Below, in pieces: positions 1-12,024 of a stretch of DNA of 64,000 nucleotides. This stretch comes from Ancylostoma caninum (Eukaryota > Nematoda > Chromadorea > Rhabditida > Ancylostomatidae): assembly GCA_037903475.1 (NCBI GenBank), contig JBAJFG010000442.1, forward strand, positions 459,001 to 523,000, written 5' to 3'. Positions within the stretch are counted from its first letter, which is position 1. Each line of letters starts with the position of its first letter. The notes under the pieces were generated by a model. It did not search any database, was not told the DNA's origin, and saw only the letters and a program-made list of their open reading frames with translations. Position numbers and translations under genes: made by a program.

Positions 1-290
1 AAAATTGGAGGTGAGATTTTTGAAAAATTTCAATTGTTTCGTGTCTCTTAACTCTACCCGACATCTCTTATACGTACACAAAAGAGCATGCTTTCATACA
101 TAAAAGTCTAACCATGTCTGGATGTCATTCCATGTCTGAAGAAAATTACGCGGTTTTGGAAAAAGCGCGCCATTTGTTTTGCACCAAACTAGCTATATGA
201 AAATCCGACGTAACTTTCGGGATTCATTAGAATGGAATTTAGAATTGTTATATGTTTTCGTAGAGCCGTGAGAGATCAATGCTATAACAG
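1..290. other. Intergenic, nothing recognised
   Basis: AT-rich sequence with no convincing reading frame, repeat or RNA gene. It leads directly into the tandem duplication that starts near 291. Confidence 0.5.
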
Positions 291-725
291 CAGAGTCTCA
301 ACTTTTTCGCGCATGAGTTTTGTAGTTGTGTCCACAAAGCATTTGTGGCCTGACTAGAAAGAATGAAGAGGAGGCGGAGATGTATGAAACGCGAGAGCAT
401 AGTACTCGCGGATACAAATAAATGGTTACGTAAACTTCGAGTGAAATACAGGGTTAATCGGAAACTTCCGAGCAATCCGCTATCCCACGGATCGGACGTG
501 GAATTGCGGAGTCTCAACTTTTTTCGCGCATGAGTTTTGTAGCTGTGCCCACAAAGCATTTTTGGCCTGACTAGAAAAAATGAAGAGGAGGCGGAGATGT
601 ATGAAACGCGAGAGCATAGTACTCGCGGATACAAATAAATGGTTACGCAAACTCCAAGTGAAATACAGGGTTAATCGGACACTTCCAAGCAATTCGCTAT
701 CCCACGGATCGGACGTGGAATTATG
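291..725. repeat. 216-bp direct tandem duplication (two copies)
   Basis: The block starting GCAGAGTCTCAACTTTTT near 291 is repeated at 507 with a constant offset of 216 bp and a few substitutions. Landmarks such as the GAGTCTCA motif recur at 293 and 509, and both copies end in CCCACGGATCGGACGTGG. The reading frames seen here on either strand are only as long as the repeat allows and match no family I know, so this is treated as non-coding repeat DNA. Confidence 0.85.
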
Positions 726-2388
726 GAGAATCCTTTTGTGTAGAGTAATAGTTCCACATTGGGCGACACCGATCTGTGCTCGTTCAAAAGCATTTTCGAG
801 TGAGCGTTCTGATTCCCTTCCCATGGAGTAGTTCTCGAATTATAGATTTCAGCTGTCGTCGCAACAACGATGTTTTCCAAGAATATGTTCCCAGACAAGT
901 CCCTCTACTATCTCACAAATGCCTTGATAATATGAGTCGCTGACGGCTGGGAATTCCAAGGCTTCTAGGGACCCATCCACGATAATGAGCCACCTGGTGA
1001 CTGAAAATTTTATAAGCATGGATCATGGGTAGTTTGTCTCTCTGTTGTGACATACGTATGTGTGAGACTGTTAAAAATGTGCCCGCTGCTCTCTCAATTT
1101 GGTTTGCCTTTCCTCCTTTTTTCGTTATTTCCCAAAGTGTTTACAGAGCTTCTAATTCTAACTTTCGAATTTTGAAAGGTTAGTTTCACTTATACATATT
1201 TGAATGTGCGTTGTTGTGGAGTAGGGCGACTCTGCTTGGTGTTTCGATCGGATATTTCCTGTTGGGTTGCCCTACTTACAACGCTTAGATTAGTCATGTA
1301 GAAGTTCCCTTTATTCAGCTCAAAGCTCACGCACTCCTCATTCCAGCAAATTGCCCAAAGTTGATCGACGGAGTCTGCTTGTCAATGTCCGTGGACTCGT
1401 AGAGCAATTGAAGTGCTTTAGAATGGCTATATACGCCTAATCAAATAAGGCGGAGTGAAGGAGAAATGGACAAATTCCAAGCAGAAAGCACGAAACTTAC
1501 TTGAATGGACATAGAAGGCCCGTTCAGATAGAAACGTTAGAAATGCTCTGAAGGATCCAAAAGGCGCAGCCATTACCTCATAACATGACGTTCCACCGAC
1601 AGTCGAAGAAAAGCATTTTAACTCAAGATGTTCTACGTTCTGAACCCATTTAATGCATGAGATCTATCCCCGTTGGAAATTTTTCTTTTAATTAAAAAAA
1701 TTTGAGTGATGTGATACCCATCACCGATGTATACGTCAATCCGGTGATTTCCCTCATATGAGAAATCCTTCAAGGATCCTAGTTCACAGAGTCATAGATA
1801 CGCCTGGTTACTCTGCTTAAGAGAACATGACCTTGCATAAGAAATGCCTCAGAAGATATGTGTCAGGATAGTCCGATGAGCTTTACACCTGAGTCAGAAG
1901 AAAGGCGACGGAACAACGAACGGCGTATGTCCTAGACACTTCATCCATGTCTAAAATTGAAGTCCTTTTTCGATTTTCGGCCACTGCTCGACCACTGCTC
2001 TATTGTCGCTATATAGACAATATGGACAATTGTTTTGTCCGTATGGTTCACAATAGGACAAGTAAAATTCGCACACGAAAAGCTCAAGGAAGACTGGCTG
2101 CTTTATCCCAATATGAAAGTGCATTACTCCTAGGAGGTTCATATGACTGAATGTGTCGTAAACTCAGCAACAAAAACAAAGCCTGAAAATGCTTGCATGC
2201 GGAACTCCAAAAGCATTCCAGATGAACGCCTGTACTTCCAGAAAGAACCGCAAACAGGAACGCCTCTTCATCATATGGGGACTAGAACCATTCAAAGACT
2301 CCATTCTGATCCAAGATAGGTTTTCCAAGACAGACGAAAAATGAAACATGAGAAAACGAAAAAGTTCAAGAGTACACCAGACAAACAA
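726..2388. other. Intergenic, no gene recognised
   Basis: Mixed-composition sequence without a frame that looks coding. A short stretch near 1588-1610 (TCATAACATGACGTT) recurs near 58190-58205 next to an unidentified minus-strand open frame, which suggests a dispersed repeat or shared gene family. Confidence 0.4.
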
Positions 2389-2662
2389 CTCAGAACCCCA
2401 AAAACAAGTTTCTGATCGCATCTGAAACTTGCTTCCTCAAAAGCTTGTTGACAAGTTGTTTTCACACTTCCTTGCCGACAAGTTGTTCGCCCGAAAAGCT
2501 TGTCGACAACTTGTTTTCACTGCTTCGTTGTTGAAAACAAGTTGTCGACAAGCTTTTCGGGCGAACAACTTGTCGACAAGGAAGAGTGAAAACAACTTGT
2601 CAACAAGCTTTTGAAAAAGCAAGTTTCTGATGCGATCAGAAACTTGTTTTTGGGGTTCTGAG
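2389..2662. repeat. Near-perfect foldback (palindromic) element
   Basis: About 130 bp beginning CTCAGAACCCCAAAAACAAG is mirrored by its reverse complement ending at 2662, around a short centre near 2521-2532. The arms contain shorter internal repeats built on AAGCTTGTCGACAAGTTGTT, so the whole can form a long hairpin. This is the structure of a foldback-type MITE. No clear target-site duplication was found. Confidence 0.85.
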
Positions 2663-2686
2663 AACAGCATCCTCAGCTCAAGGGTA

Positions 2687-2746
2687 AGTCGAACATGGCA
2701 ACTATCAATAGATCTCGTAAGCTATTGATGGTTGCTATGTTTGACT
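2687..2746 (+). other. 25-bp hairpin with 10-nt loop (pre-miRNA-like)
   Basis: Arms 2687-2711 and 2722-2746 pair over all 25 positions as RNA: 22 Watson-Crick pairs and 3 G-U pairs, no mismatch, with a 10-nt loop. All three departures from perfect DNA symmetry are wobble-compatible. It begins 25 bp after the foldback element, so it may instead be part of a repeat. No expression evidence is visible from sequence. Confidence 0.35.
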
Positions 2747-5519
2747 GTTGCCATCACATTCTACGGATTATCCACGAGTTTTTCGTACCAGACATTGACG
2801 ACTACGGTAATGTGACGCCTTGCGTACGTTCAAGTACAAAAAAATGTTTTCATTTTAACCTTTGAATTTTGCCATTTAAGCATAGCAAAACGTATTCTTT
2901 TAAATTCATGCTTCCTCAATGAACTTCTGATATAAAAGCCCTAAAAGTCATCAAAGCAAGTAGTATACTAGAAAGTGCATATGAGATTACAAATTGCAAA
3001 AATGTCATGGAAAGAACCAAAAAGCAGTTGGACATAGCAGAGAATATTCGCAAAAGTTCTCCTTGTGAGCGAATATACTACAGTATATAAGTATTTCATC
3101 AAAATGATCGTCATCGGTGTATCATTATTGCTACTCCTGACACGTAGCGGAAATCGCGCTCAATTCTCATCTCGTAAAATTTTTTGTGTTTTTTTTTTCT
3201 GCTGAATTTTTTTTTGTCGAATTTTTTCTTGCAAAATTTTGCTAGTTTGTCACCAAATGCTACCACACCACATGACTAGTTTTTTTGAGTGACGAATTAG
3301 AGCCATGTGGAAGTAGAAGGATGTTTTCTTGGAATTGGATAGTAAAGGAAGGATTAGTTTGGCTGTGGGATATATCGCATCTATAAAGCCCAGCGCAGAC
3401 GATGTAGGGATTTGATGAGAAAACCTTAGGACGGATGGAGATGCAGATAGCAAAAGGTATTCACAGGATTACCCCGTGTAAGGGAATGCCCAGTTTACTG
3501 GGGAAGGGATTTTGAGATTTTGTTAATAATACACCTACATCCCAGCACTCATGTTATAATCTCAACTGAGATGACCACGGAAGTCGGCTGACTATTCGCC
3601 AGTGTTGACGCTCATGTCTTCACCCCCAGACTTTTATGCAAAGTTTGGAGGTCTCGATACCACAAAAACTATACGAAATATAAAAGAAAGGAAGCACTCA
3701 GTTCCTTCTGAATTTGTTCGAAATTTTATCAGATATTTCCATTTCCAATTAGCTTTCGCACTCAATGCCTACAGAAAACTTCAGCGATCAGAGTTGCTAC
3801 GGTAAGAAACTTTGATCACAATCACGAACACAGCTGCCTCGGATGTGTTCCCGTCACGACGACGTTCCGGATTACGCTTGGAATCGCATGTGACTTCCTC
3901 TTGGTGGGAGTCATAAGTGTCAAGGGGAACGCGATAAAGGGCATGGAAAACAGCACCCCGATTTGGGGGATTTTTCCTGTGTTTGGCGCTATTTCACTGT
4001 TGAATATTAGTTCAAGGTCATTCAAAACCCGGAAATCCGGCTACATCTCAGACGCGAAGATTTTAGTGCGTGCTACATTTAAGCGCACAGACTCAAATCC
4101 GGTTTGAAGGTCTTATATACAACACGAAGATATTTGAATATAATTTTCATAAAGTGCTGGTTAAGAAGTAACAATCCTCGTGTTTGGTTTTGGTTTTTAG
4201 CCCAAACTTCCGACTCTTAAAGTCTATTTACTTCCAAGTTAATTTAAGCTAAAGAGCAAAAATTCTACGTTGATCTTTGAGATTCGCGAAAAAGGTCCTC
4301 TAGCTTACCGTGCTCTCAGATCGAACTCATCGTGAACAACTCTGCTTCCGCGTACATGTGAATACATCCCTACGAATCAAACTTCTTCGTACTCCAATTT
4401 GCACGAGTCAAACTTCCCTTTGTCTTGTACTGTAACTTCTCTCTTGTACTACAATAGTAGCATACAAAGCAAAAATAAAATTTTGGTTTTGTTCTTATAA
4501 GCAATCACTGTGAAAACGCCACTGCCACTGAGAACAACATCTTTCACGTGACAATAGGAAATATTTATAGAGAGTTCTCGTATATAAGGAAGTAAAGCTT
4601 TCCTAAGTTGAATACTAGTGCATTTATGTGTGCACAGCATCTAATGTACCTAATATACCTAATACTGAGAATGAAAATGAAACGAACTTAGAGAGAAATT
4701 CATTGTATTTCGCATCTTATTGATTTTTCCGTTTTATTCGTACACAGTTCATGCGTTTCACACCAAAATGAATGAAAGAAAGAACAAGTGATGGAAATAT
4801 CGAGCGTACATACGTTTTGCGGGCCTTCTCCTATCATAGAAGCAGGTTGAATTTGTAGAAACAGTCATATGAGTAGAGTGGCGCAAAAAACAGTGATTGA
4901 AGAGCAGACAACAACTCAGTCTATCCTAGACTAATGTAGAAAATAAAGAATAAAAACTTGGAGACAGTACCTACGAAAATGTTTGATAATGGGATCTTAG
5001 CATGTTTCGGGGGTATCGGAAAGCTCAACACTTCCACAAAGGCTAAACTTTCTTCTAATCTTAAAAATACTGTTTTTTAATGCTCGTGATCTGGTTAAAT
5101 CCAACAGAAGTGGTCAAGTTGAGCGAGCCATGGGATGACGGCATGGCAAAAAATCGATAAGGCCGTCTCTTCGCCCACGGATCCTCGCAAAATCATACAT
5201 TTCTTCTGAACTACAGCCTACCTGCATCGTAACAAAACAAGTAACCATTGGATTGGAAAATTAGTACCACTTTACAAGGAAGTCACTTGAAGATCCAAAC
5301 ATCACAAAATTCCCTAACAAGGAAGAAATGAGAGAAAATTGGAATTTCTTCAGGAAGTAGATCTAACAATGTTCAAACAGCTACAATACAGTAGAATTCT
5401 AGTGAAAAACGAACGCAGTTAGCAGAAACAAGAATTAGAAGAGGTGAGGAGAATCTGTATAATTCTGGAAGCATAGCGAGGAAATTCTCTTGAGAAAATG
5501 ATGGTTTGACAAAATTAGG
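2747..5519. other. Intergenic, AT-rich, no gene recognised
   Basis: This stretch holds T-rich low-complexity sequence (about 3178-3245) and scattered short frames of 60-70 codons without family resemblance or splice context. Nothing here supports a gene. Confidence 0.4.
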
Positions 5520-6785
5520 TATGCGAAAAAGTTTCCGCCCTTTTTTAAGCGAAATTGAGTGTTCCGCCCTTTTTTAAGCGAAATTGAGTGAAGTACTGGC
5601 CATCGTTAGCTATAACCTTTGCCCATCTTTCTGGGAGGAGACGGATGCCGCAGCGGTGGAAGGCCTCGTCCTTCGACTCGATCCATTTCCTCACCCATTT
5701 TTCGACGTCTCCGAAAGACTGGAAGTGCTGCTCGGAAATCCCGTGGGCCATCGACCGAAACAAATAGTAGTCTGACGGAGCACAGTCTGGTGAATAAGCC
5801 GCATGTGATAGCACATCCCAGCGAAGTGCTTCAAGCGTCTCCTTCACTGCTTTTGTAACATGTGGACGAGCATTGTCATGCAGCAAAATGACTTTGTGCT
5901 GCCTTGTCTCGTGTTCCGGCCGTTTCTGGTGCAATGTTCTGCTCAAACGAATCACTTGCTCTTTATAGAGATCGCCCCTGATCGTCTGGCCTGGTTTGAG
6001 CAGCTCATGATAGATGACTCCCTTCTGGTCCCACCAGACACACAGCATTGCCTTCTTCCCATGGATATTGCGCTTTGGCGTCGATTATGATGGTTGGCCA
6101 CGGTCGCAAATGGCTTTTCGGCGCTTCGGATTATCGAAATAGATCCACTTTTCGTCTCCAGTAACGATACGATGAAGAAATCCCTTCCTTTTTGTTTGTC
6201 AAGCAACATTTCACAAATGGTTTTTCTTCTTTCCACGTCGCGTTCTGTCAAGACGTATGGTACCCATCTGCATTCCTTATAAACCTTTCCCATGGCTTTG
6301 GGACGCTTGGAAATGTTGGATCTATCAACATTCAGAGAGATGGCAATCTATTCTTGTGTTTGGCATGGATCTTCATCAATTAATGATTGAAGTTCTTTGT
6401 CTTCAAAAACTTTTGGCCTTCCACTGCGTTGCTTGTCTCCAACATCGAAATCACCACTACTAAAGCGTCGGAACCATTCTTTGCATGCTGTTTCTGATGG
6501 AGCATGGTCCCCATAAACTTCCATGAGCATTCGGCAAGATTCAGCAGTTTTCTTCAAATTGAAGCAGAAAAGAAGTGCTTCGCGCAAATGACGCTCACTT
6601 GGCTCAAATATCGGCATGATTATCGCCATAAAACACAATGATGTTGAAATAAATCGAAACAAATATGTACTAAATATTATTGACAGATGTCAAAGCAACA
6701 AAATGAAGTAGGATTTACAGAGTACTTGCAAGGATAGCTAACGATATAACCACTCATCGCTAGAGGGCGGCAACTTTTTCACATA
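5520..6785 (-). mobile_element. mariner element (bandit/Himar-like), inactive
   Basis: The terminal inverted repeats are TATGCGAAAAAGTTTCCGCC at 5520 and its near-mirror ending TTTTTCACATA at 6785, 19 of 21 matching, with TA dinucleotides at both outer ends as expected for Tc1/mariner insertion. The 1266-bp length is typical of mariner. It carries one transposase on the minus strand. A 29-bp block (TTCCGCCCTTTTTTAAGCG...) just inside the left TIR is duplicated in tandem. A close relative, bandit, is known from the hookworm Ancylostoma caninum; assignment to that clade is inferred. Confidence 0.93.
5545..6629 (-). pseudogene. mariner transposase, degraded
   Basis: Cut-and-paste transposase. 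The N-terminal part (6629-6350) keeps the helix-turn-helix region with the CKEWFRRF and RSGRPK motifs typical of mariner. The C-terminal part (6048-5545) keeps HDNARPH and SPDCAPSDYYLF, with exactly 34 residues between the second and third catalytic Asp (D34D, the mariner signature). The frame is broken: an in-frame TAG near 6352, a 1-bp frameshift near 6190 that hides the first Asp (TGDEKW), and an in-frame TAA near 6083. It cannot encode an active enzyme. Confidence 0.95.
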
Positions 6786-8340
6786 CATAATAGAATAATA
6801 ATAAGATGAAATGAGATTCAAGCTCAATTGATGATCCTGTAGAAGACGAGTGGTGGAACCGTAGGGGTATGAGAGTTGGATAGATTGGTCGTTGACGGTA
6901 GTCGGAGACGTCGGCGAGATCCAAAAATCAGAGCAACATGGTGCAGTGGTGCATTTCAACCAGGTTCGCGCGCAATATCGACGATTTCGTAGATCATTTA
7001 CATTACATTTTACGTACTCCTGATCCACACGCGTTTTTCCGATCCAACATGCTAAGGGTGGGTAATATTAGGTTGAGGAATTATAAATGTCAGTTTGACC
7101 CTCAAATTAAAAACACTACCACGACAATCTTACAAGAGCTCAATCCAAGGGGTATTCTCCAAATTGTTACCCGACTCCTCTACTTCCTCCACGAAATGAA
7201 CGACTGCCCTCACTAACAAAATCAAAGCGCTATGAGACGGCGTAGCGACCCACCCAAATTTTAGCTCCACCGCAGTTTTCAAAATTCTTCTCCTTCAGTG
7301 AATGGTGCATCGGCATGAACAGGTGCCAGTCTGATAGTGCCAATCCTGGACTAGGAGGCGGGTAAGGTAGGACATCCCATCCTCATTTTTTGGTTCCCTT
7401 CTAGGTCATTTTCACGATGTGTCGTTCTGACCATGTCGTGGACAAGTTTTGTAGCCGCTGTTCTGATACCATAACGATGGAGTTCTTGGTCAAGGCAGTC
7501 CTAATATTGCGCAGAGGGATCAGCACTAAACTGACTACTAATCACACTCCTTGAATGAGGCGTTCCTTTAATATCTTACCTCAATCGCAGTGTCACCTTC
7601 TATTCGTGACTGTCGGGTTTACGTGTCGGAATAGGCCGCTGTGTGTCGCTGAGCAGGAATGGTTTTTTGTCTGCATGTTCAAGGCATTTTTGCCATTCCT
7701 ACATTTAACTCTTCTATTATATGACACTATAACAGCTTCAAAGACTGGCGACTCTTTAAACGGCAGAGAAAGATTCGGCAGATGGTGGCTCGCGCCCTTA
7801 CTATGTCCGCCTTGAGTAGGTGCCCTACCAATTAAAAATAATTGTTACAAAGTAGAAAATTGGAGAATACCAAACAAATCATATATTTTCTGAAGCGCCA
7901 TGGAGCACTCTTTCACATGAATACACATGCCCTGCCAAAAATAGTGACACCGTGGAAAATAGAGGAGGAAAGGAAAACGAATGCAGCGGACATTTATAAT
8001 TCCTCAACCTAATAAATGTGATTCCACTCCATATTTGTTCTGAATTTAGAGTGTTACATCTTGTAGATGCTGCGCCATCGCTCCCTGTTTATCACTATGT
8101 TGCGTTGCTCCACGCTTTCTGTGCTTCCGGTTGCCGGGTATCTGTGTTTGTTCAATCACATTATCGCTTCCGGAGGTTGTCGGCTCCCCTTGCTCACTTC
8201 TTTTATGTACGCGGAACGCTGCTAATTTCAGTGGCTTTATTCTAACCATGGGCTGGCTATAACTGAGCCAGCAGGAAGTTGTAAAACAACTGCGTTGCGT
8301 CTACCGAGATCCACTCACAGTAATTGGCAATAGTTATTAC
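6786..8340. other. Intergenic / retroelement flank
   Basis: No gene recognised. Sequence from about 8046 to 8250 has a charged, Lys/Arg-rich minus-strand frame lying downstream, in the sense direction, of the Penelope-like RT relic; it could be decayed retroelement 3' sequence, but I see no diagnostic motif. Confidence 0.3.
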
Positions 8341-8741
8341 TTATTCACAGTTGGCAGCACTCATGGTTACCTCATGGTTATCAATATATCGTTTGCATAG
8401 CAGAATTCCGGAAGTAGGTGACATTCTCTTAATTCCATCCAAAAATATGATGGCCAACAATGGAGTGATACGGCTTCCCATTGATAAGCCTCATCTTTGC
8501 TCGAAAAATTTGTTTTCAAACCGAAAGACATTACAGGATAGCACAGCATTGATCATATTCGTGACGTTATCTGCACTAAAACCCATATTAGGTATTAGGC
8601 TTCTGTGTTGCTGGAAAAGGGAAGAAACAGCTGCGCTCCCGTTATCGACATTGGGGTACAGCGACACCACGTCAAAGCTGGCGTAAGCTGCTGTGGACAG
8701 CACTTGACATTCACATAGCGAAGACGAAAATGCCTCTACAT
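8341..8741 (-). pseudogene. Penelope-like reverse transcriptase, 3' part
   Basis: Minus-strand translation shows ASFDVVSLYPNVDN (RT motif A region), then GLSMGSRITPLLAIIFLDGI (motif B region) and KRYIDN (catalytic YIDD changed to YIDN). This arrangement is characteristic of Penelope-like elements in animals. An in-frame TGA replaces the Arg codon just before GLSMG, and the frame ends at a stop at 8341. The RT is continued upstream at 9850 on the far side of a hAT insertion. It is dead on three counts: the stop, the lost catalytic Asp and the insertion. Confidence 0.8.
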
Positions 8742-9849
8742 CAGGGGTGTGCGGAATTTTCCGTTTTCCGTGTTTTCCGCCCATTTTTGGCCCTCCGTTT
8801 TACGTTTTACGGGTTTTTGGCCCGGAAAACGGAGAATCCCGGAAAATTATGGAAGAAGAGGGATCGTTATTTTCTGCGTGCATATATCCCTATCCTGAAC
8901 AGGATTCACGTGTTTCGATGCGCAATGTACATGAGTTCACGAAAATGGCGCCAATATTGACGTACAAACGTTACATAGTCATGAAATTCGAACTATTTTG
9001 TGTGACTTCTTTGGCCTTTATCATTGCTCCAAATATGCCATACAAGTGCCCTGCTCTCCTCAAGTTTTCCAAAAAAAAAACGTTCCACAGAGATGTGGGG
9101 TGAACTGATATAAAATTTCCATGAGACTGTGACGTGTCATGGTAAGAGCATCAAACATTCTTGCGAAGCAACGCATGATGTAGGCTTTCTTTCAACCCGA
9201 CAAAAGCATAAGGCTACTTTATACTTGTCACTGTTTCAATCAAGCGATGATCCTCAGCTCCACACTGGCGCCGCTGGCGCGTGATGGTTTGTGCAGCGTT
9301 TGAGCTTTTTGTGTTACGCGTTCCCCACATACTGTTCTCCTCCTCGTTCCTCCATCGCTAACTGGCTCTAACGGGATCCTTTGTGAATAACCGGATCCTC
9401 CTCAGATTCCAAACACATTAGCTACCGTTGTTGCTTCCTTGTCTGAATTTTTGCAGAATAGGTCTGCTCCAAAATAAAGGAAAGAAGTCGCACTTTTCAC
9501 ATTTTACACCTTCTCGTCTACTCAAACATTCAATTGATTATATAACTCTGATAATCTCTTGTAACTCGATGAAGGATAAATACTCTGCGATCTATCTATA
9601 TTCTAGGCGTTTGAAGTAGGCACCATCAGTAGACTTGAAGTTACTTAATAACTTGGAAGAGTCACCACTCATGCTCATGAAGAAGATCCCAGGAGAACCC
9701 AATGTTGAAGATGTCTTTTGGTTACAAACCTATGCTTGGGTAAAATTTTCCGTGTTCCGTTTTACGTTTTCCGTTTTCCGCCCTTTTTAGCCTTCCGTTT
9801 TCCGTTTTACGTTTTGCGGGATTTTAAATTTTACTTCCGCACATCCCTG
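8742..9849. mobile_element. Non-autonomous hAT transposon inserted in a Penelope RT
   Basis: Terminal inverted repeats CAGGGGTGTGCGGAA (8742) and the mirror of CAGGGATGTGCGGAA (ending 9849) differ at one of 15 positions. They are flanked by a perfect 8-bp target-site duplication CTCTACAT at 8734-8741 and 9850-9857; an 8-bp duplication is the hAT hallmark. Both ends carry clustered subterminal motifs of the CGTTTTCCG / CGTTTTACG type, likely transposase-binding repeats. No transposase frame is present. Removing the element and one duplication restores an open Penelope RT frame across the site. Confidence 0.93.
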
Positions 9850-9960
9850 CTCTACATTCACTATATGTGCTCCAACATAATGAAGCAAAGGTGAAAGCAA
9901 TTGCACTAGAAGCCAACTCAATCTGTCAGGTCATTCTGTTGTAATCTCATTCTCTGAATA
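9850..9960 (-). pseudogene. Penelope-like reverse transcriptase, 5' fragment
   Basis: The minus strand reads WLLVQLLSPLLHYVGAHIVN and runs in frame into the fragment ending at 8741 once the hAT element is removed. Upstream, an in-frame TGA near 9937 and loss of similarity show further decay. This matches the conserved PLE segment just before RT motif A. Confidence 0.7.
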
Positions 9961-11139
9961 ACATCGGGTGAGGTTATCATTTGCTTGACGGGTTAAATTG
10001 TGTTGAGACTAAGTCATTGAAATGTAGGTAAACAACTACCAATTGGCCTCGAAGTCGAAAGACTAAGTTACTACCTCCGTATCTGATGTTGTTACTGTAA
10101 GTGTTTGTTTGATTATGATAAAGTAGCAACTTATTTGCAAGATTAAGGTCTGACGAAGGCGTTAACCGCCGAAAGCTAACGCATAAAGATATTCACGAGC
10201 TTCGCGACTTCAACGAAAGAGGAATTACATCATGAAGCTCAGAGACAGAATTATTCTGAATACTCATATTTACTTACACCTAGAGCCGTTCAAGCAGCGC
10301 GCGTATCATAGGTACTACTGGGCTGCTGCAGGAGATGGACGATCAGCTCTGCGTGTTCAGGCTTACTGCTTACGTAGGTGTGGACGTAGCAACGCGTTTT
10401 TAGCGTCAAATGTTCCAAGCTAACTAGACAGATTAGCGGAGCAAGGTCTATTTCCCAGATATACGTGCGTGTTGCATGAAACCCATAGATCAATAGCAGC
10501 TATTAACGCGAGCCGAAAAGTGACCTTATGGGGCTCCTCAGGAGGTATTGCAAGGATAACCGCTCCGAGATCATTCGTGAACAATGAATCCGAATCGAGC
10601 AGAAGTCCGGGTAGCACGTGTCCGCGCACCACCTGCCATCCATGGCATTCGAAGCAGCACCATGGGAACGACTACCAAGATGGGATTGCGGAGATCTTCG
10701 TAGACTGACTCTGCTTCTATATTTTTCCAGTTAACTTTCCCACCCCTCCCCCTCCCCATTAGCTATCCCATTTCGAAGACGCGATTGGGAAAATTGGGCC
10801 ATCCACTATGTAGATTTCCATGTCGCGTGAGAGTCGCGTGTTCCACGGCTCTCGCCATATTACTGACGTGAGCACATCGAGTTTAAAACACGGCGTAGGC
10901 GTATCCCAATGAAAGCGGGTCCATTATTCTGACATCAAGGTTCATTATCTTTCGCACTTTTGCGGGATCGCGACCAAATGGCGAAAACACTAGCAGTATC
11001 GATTACAGTTTTTATCGGCAATGAACAAGCCGGTGGAAGTATCGCAGCGATCAGGTCGCACGCGTTAAATGTTCCCGACACGTGACAAGAGTCCAATTGG
11101 AAACTCGGTCCTCCTTTCATCGCTGGGAATGGTTGACCA
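9961..11139. other. Repeat-derived sequence, no intact gene
   Basis: The stretch between the Penelope relic and the gypsy RT relic. Apart from the hammerhead-like motif at 10150, it shows only short frames without recognised motifs. The part next to 11139 is probably decayed 3' gypsy sequence. Confidence 0.3.
10150..10180 (+). ncRNA. Hammerhead-ribozyme-like core (Penelope-associated)
   Basis: CTGACGA (core CUGANGA) is followed by a 4-bp helix GGCG-TTAAC-CGCC and then GAAA, the order of the conserved hammerhead core. Hammerhead motifs are known in the terminal repeats of Penelope-like elements, and a Penelope RT relic lies 200 bp away. The motif reads on the opposite strand to that RT, one extra A precedes the helix, and helix III plus the cleavage site are not clear, so activity is doubtful. 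Confidence 0.35.
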
Positions 11140-11700
11140 CGACAGCGTAATTGAGCATGTGAACTGAGCCTCCGTTTCAGCTGCGATAAGGATATCGTCG
11201 ATGTAGGCGAACGCCTCCTTATCTTCCAAATCATATAGCACTGCATGCATTAGTCGCTGGAGCACCGCCCGGGATGTAGTCAGCCTAAAAGGAAGAACTT
11301 TGGATTGAAACAGACCTTCCAAGATGGTGAAAGAACGCAGATTTTCCTTGAGCGTGTCCGAAAAAGGAATGTGCCAATGGTTGGAGGTCATGTCCAAAGT
11401 ACTTTAAGAATTTATTGCCCTGTAGGCTTTGCGTCAATTTCTGGCAAGCGGTATGCATCGTGTTTGGTATTCTTATTCAACTGCCGGTAGTCTATCCATA
11501 GATAAATTGTCTCGTTCTTCTTTCAAACTAAAACTACCGGCGAAGCCCATTCCGATGTGTAATGCTCTACAAGACCAAGCTGTAATAGGTTGCTTAATGT
11601 TTCCCTCAATTCTGCGCGAGTCCCAATAGACACCGGTAGTGTTTTCTGTCGGATCGCCTTAGTGTCTTTGTATCAATCTCATGACGGACGAATGACGTTT
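11140..11700 (-). pseudogene. Ty3/gypsy LTR-retrotransposon reverse transcriptase relic
   Basis: Reading the minus strand from 11700: a connector then SEWASPVVLV, a K-rich turn, WIDYRQLN, DAYRLPEIDA, LDMTSNHWHIP-type motif A, GLFQSKVLPFRLT, and AFAYIDDILIAAETE with the YIDD catalytic box. This order is diagnostic of gypsy-type RT. At least two in-frame stops (after SPVVLV and after the DAYRLPEIDA segment) and one or more frameshifts break it. No LTRs, protease, RNase H or integrase could be recognised around it. Confidence 0.85.
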
Positions 11701-12024
11701 GAGTCAACTCGCTATTCTCAATGACAAAGACCATGTTGTTCTTCGTGATTATTTCCGAGCACTTTCCAACCATTTCCGGAACCCGGCATGAGCTGGACAG
11801 TTATACTGTCAAACTTGAACACCTTCACAACATTGCTGTGGCGACCTTAGAATTCGTCACATGAAAATGTATAAAACTTAGTGAGAGGTGTAAAAGCTTG
11901 TCATAGTGAAAACGATACGTATCGATTGCCACGTTGCACCGCCTAGGATTGCTGAGAGTCGATGTTCATCTGCATTTTCCGAAGGCTGCCAGTATACTCC
12001 TCCACGAGTATAGCCCCTAACACT
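11701..12024. other. Flank between gypsy relic and GC-rich palindrome
   Basis: The minus strand from 11870 to 11700 reads as badly frame-broken sequence in the same direction as the gypsy RT and may be its decayed protease region. A TATACTCCTCCACGAGTATA inverted motif at 11993 resembles the ends of the neighbouring palindrome. Confidence 0.3.
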
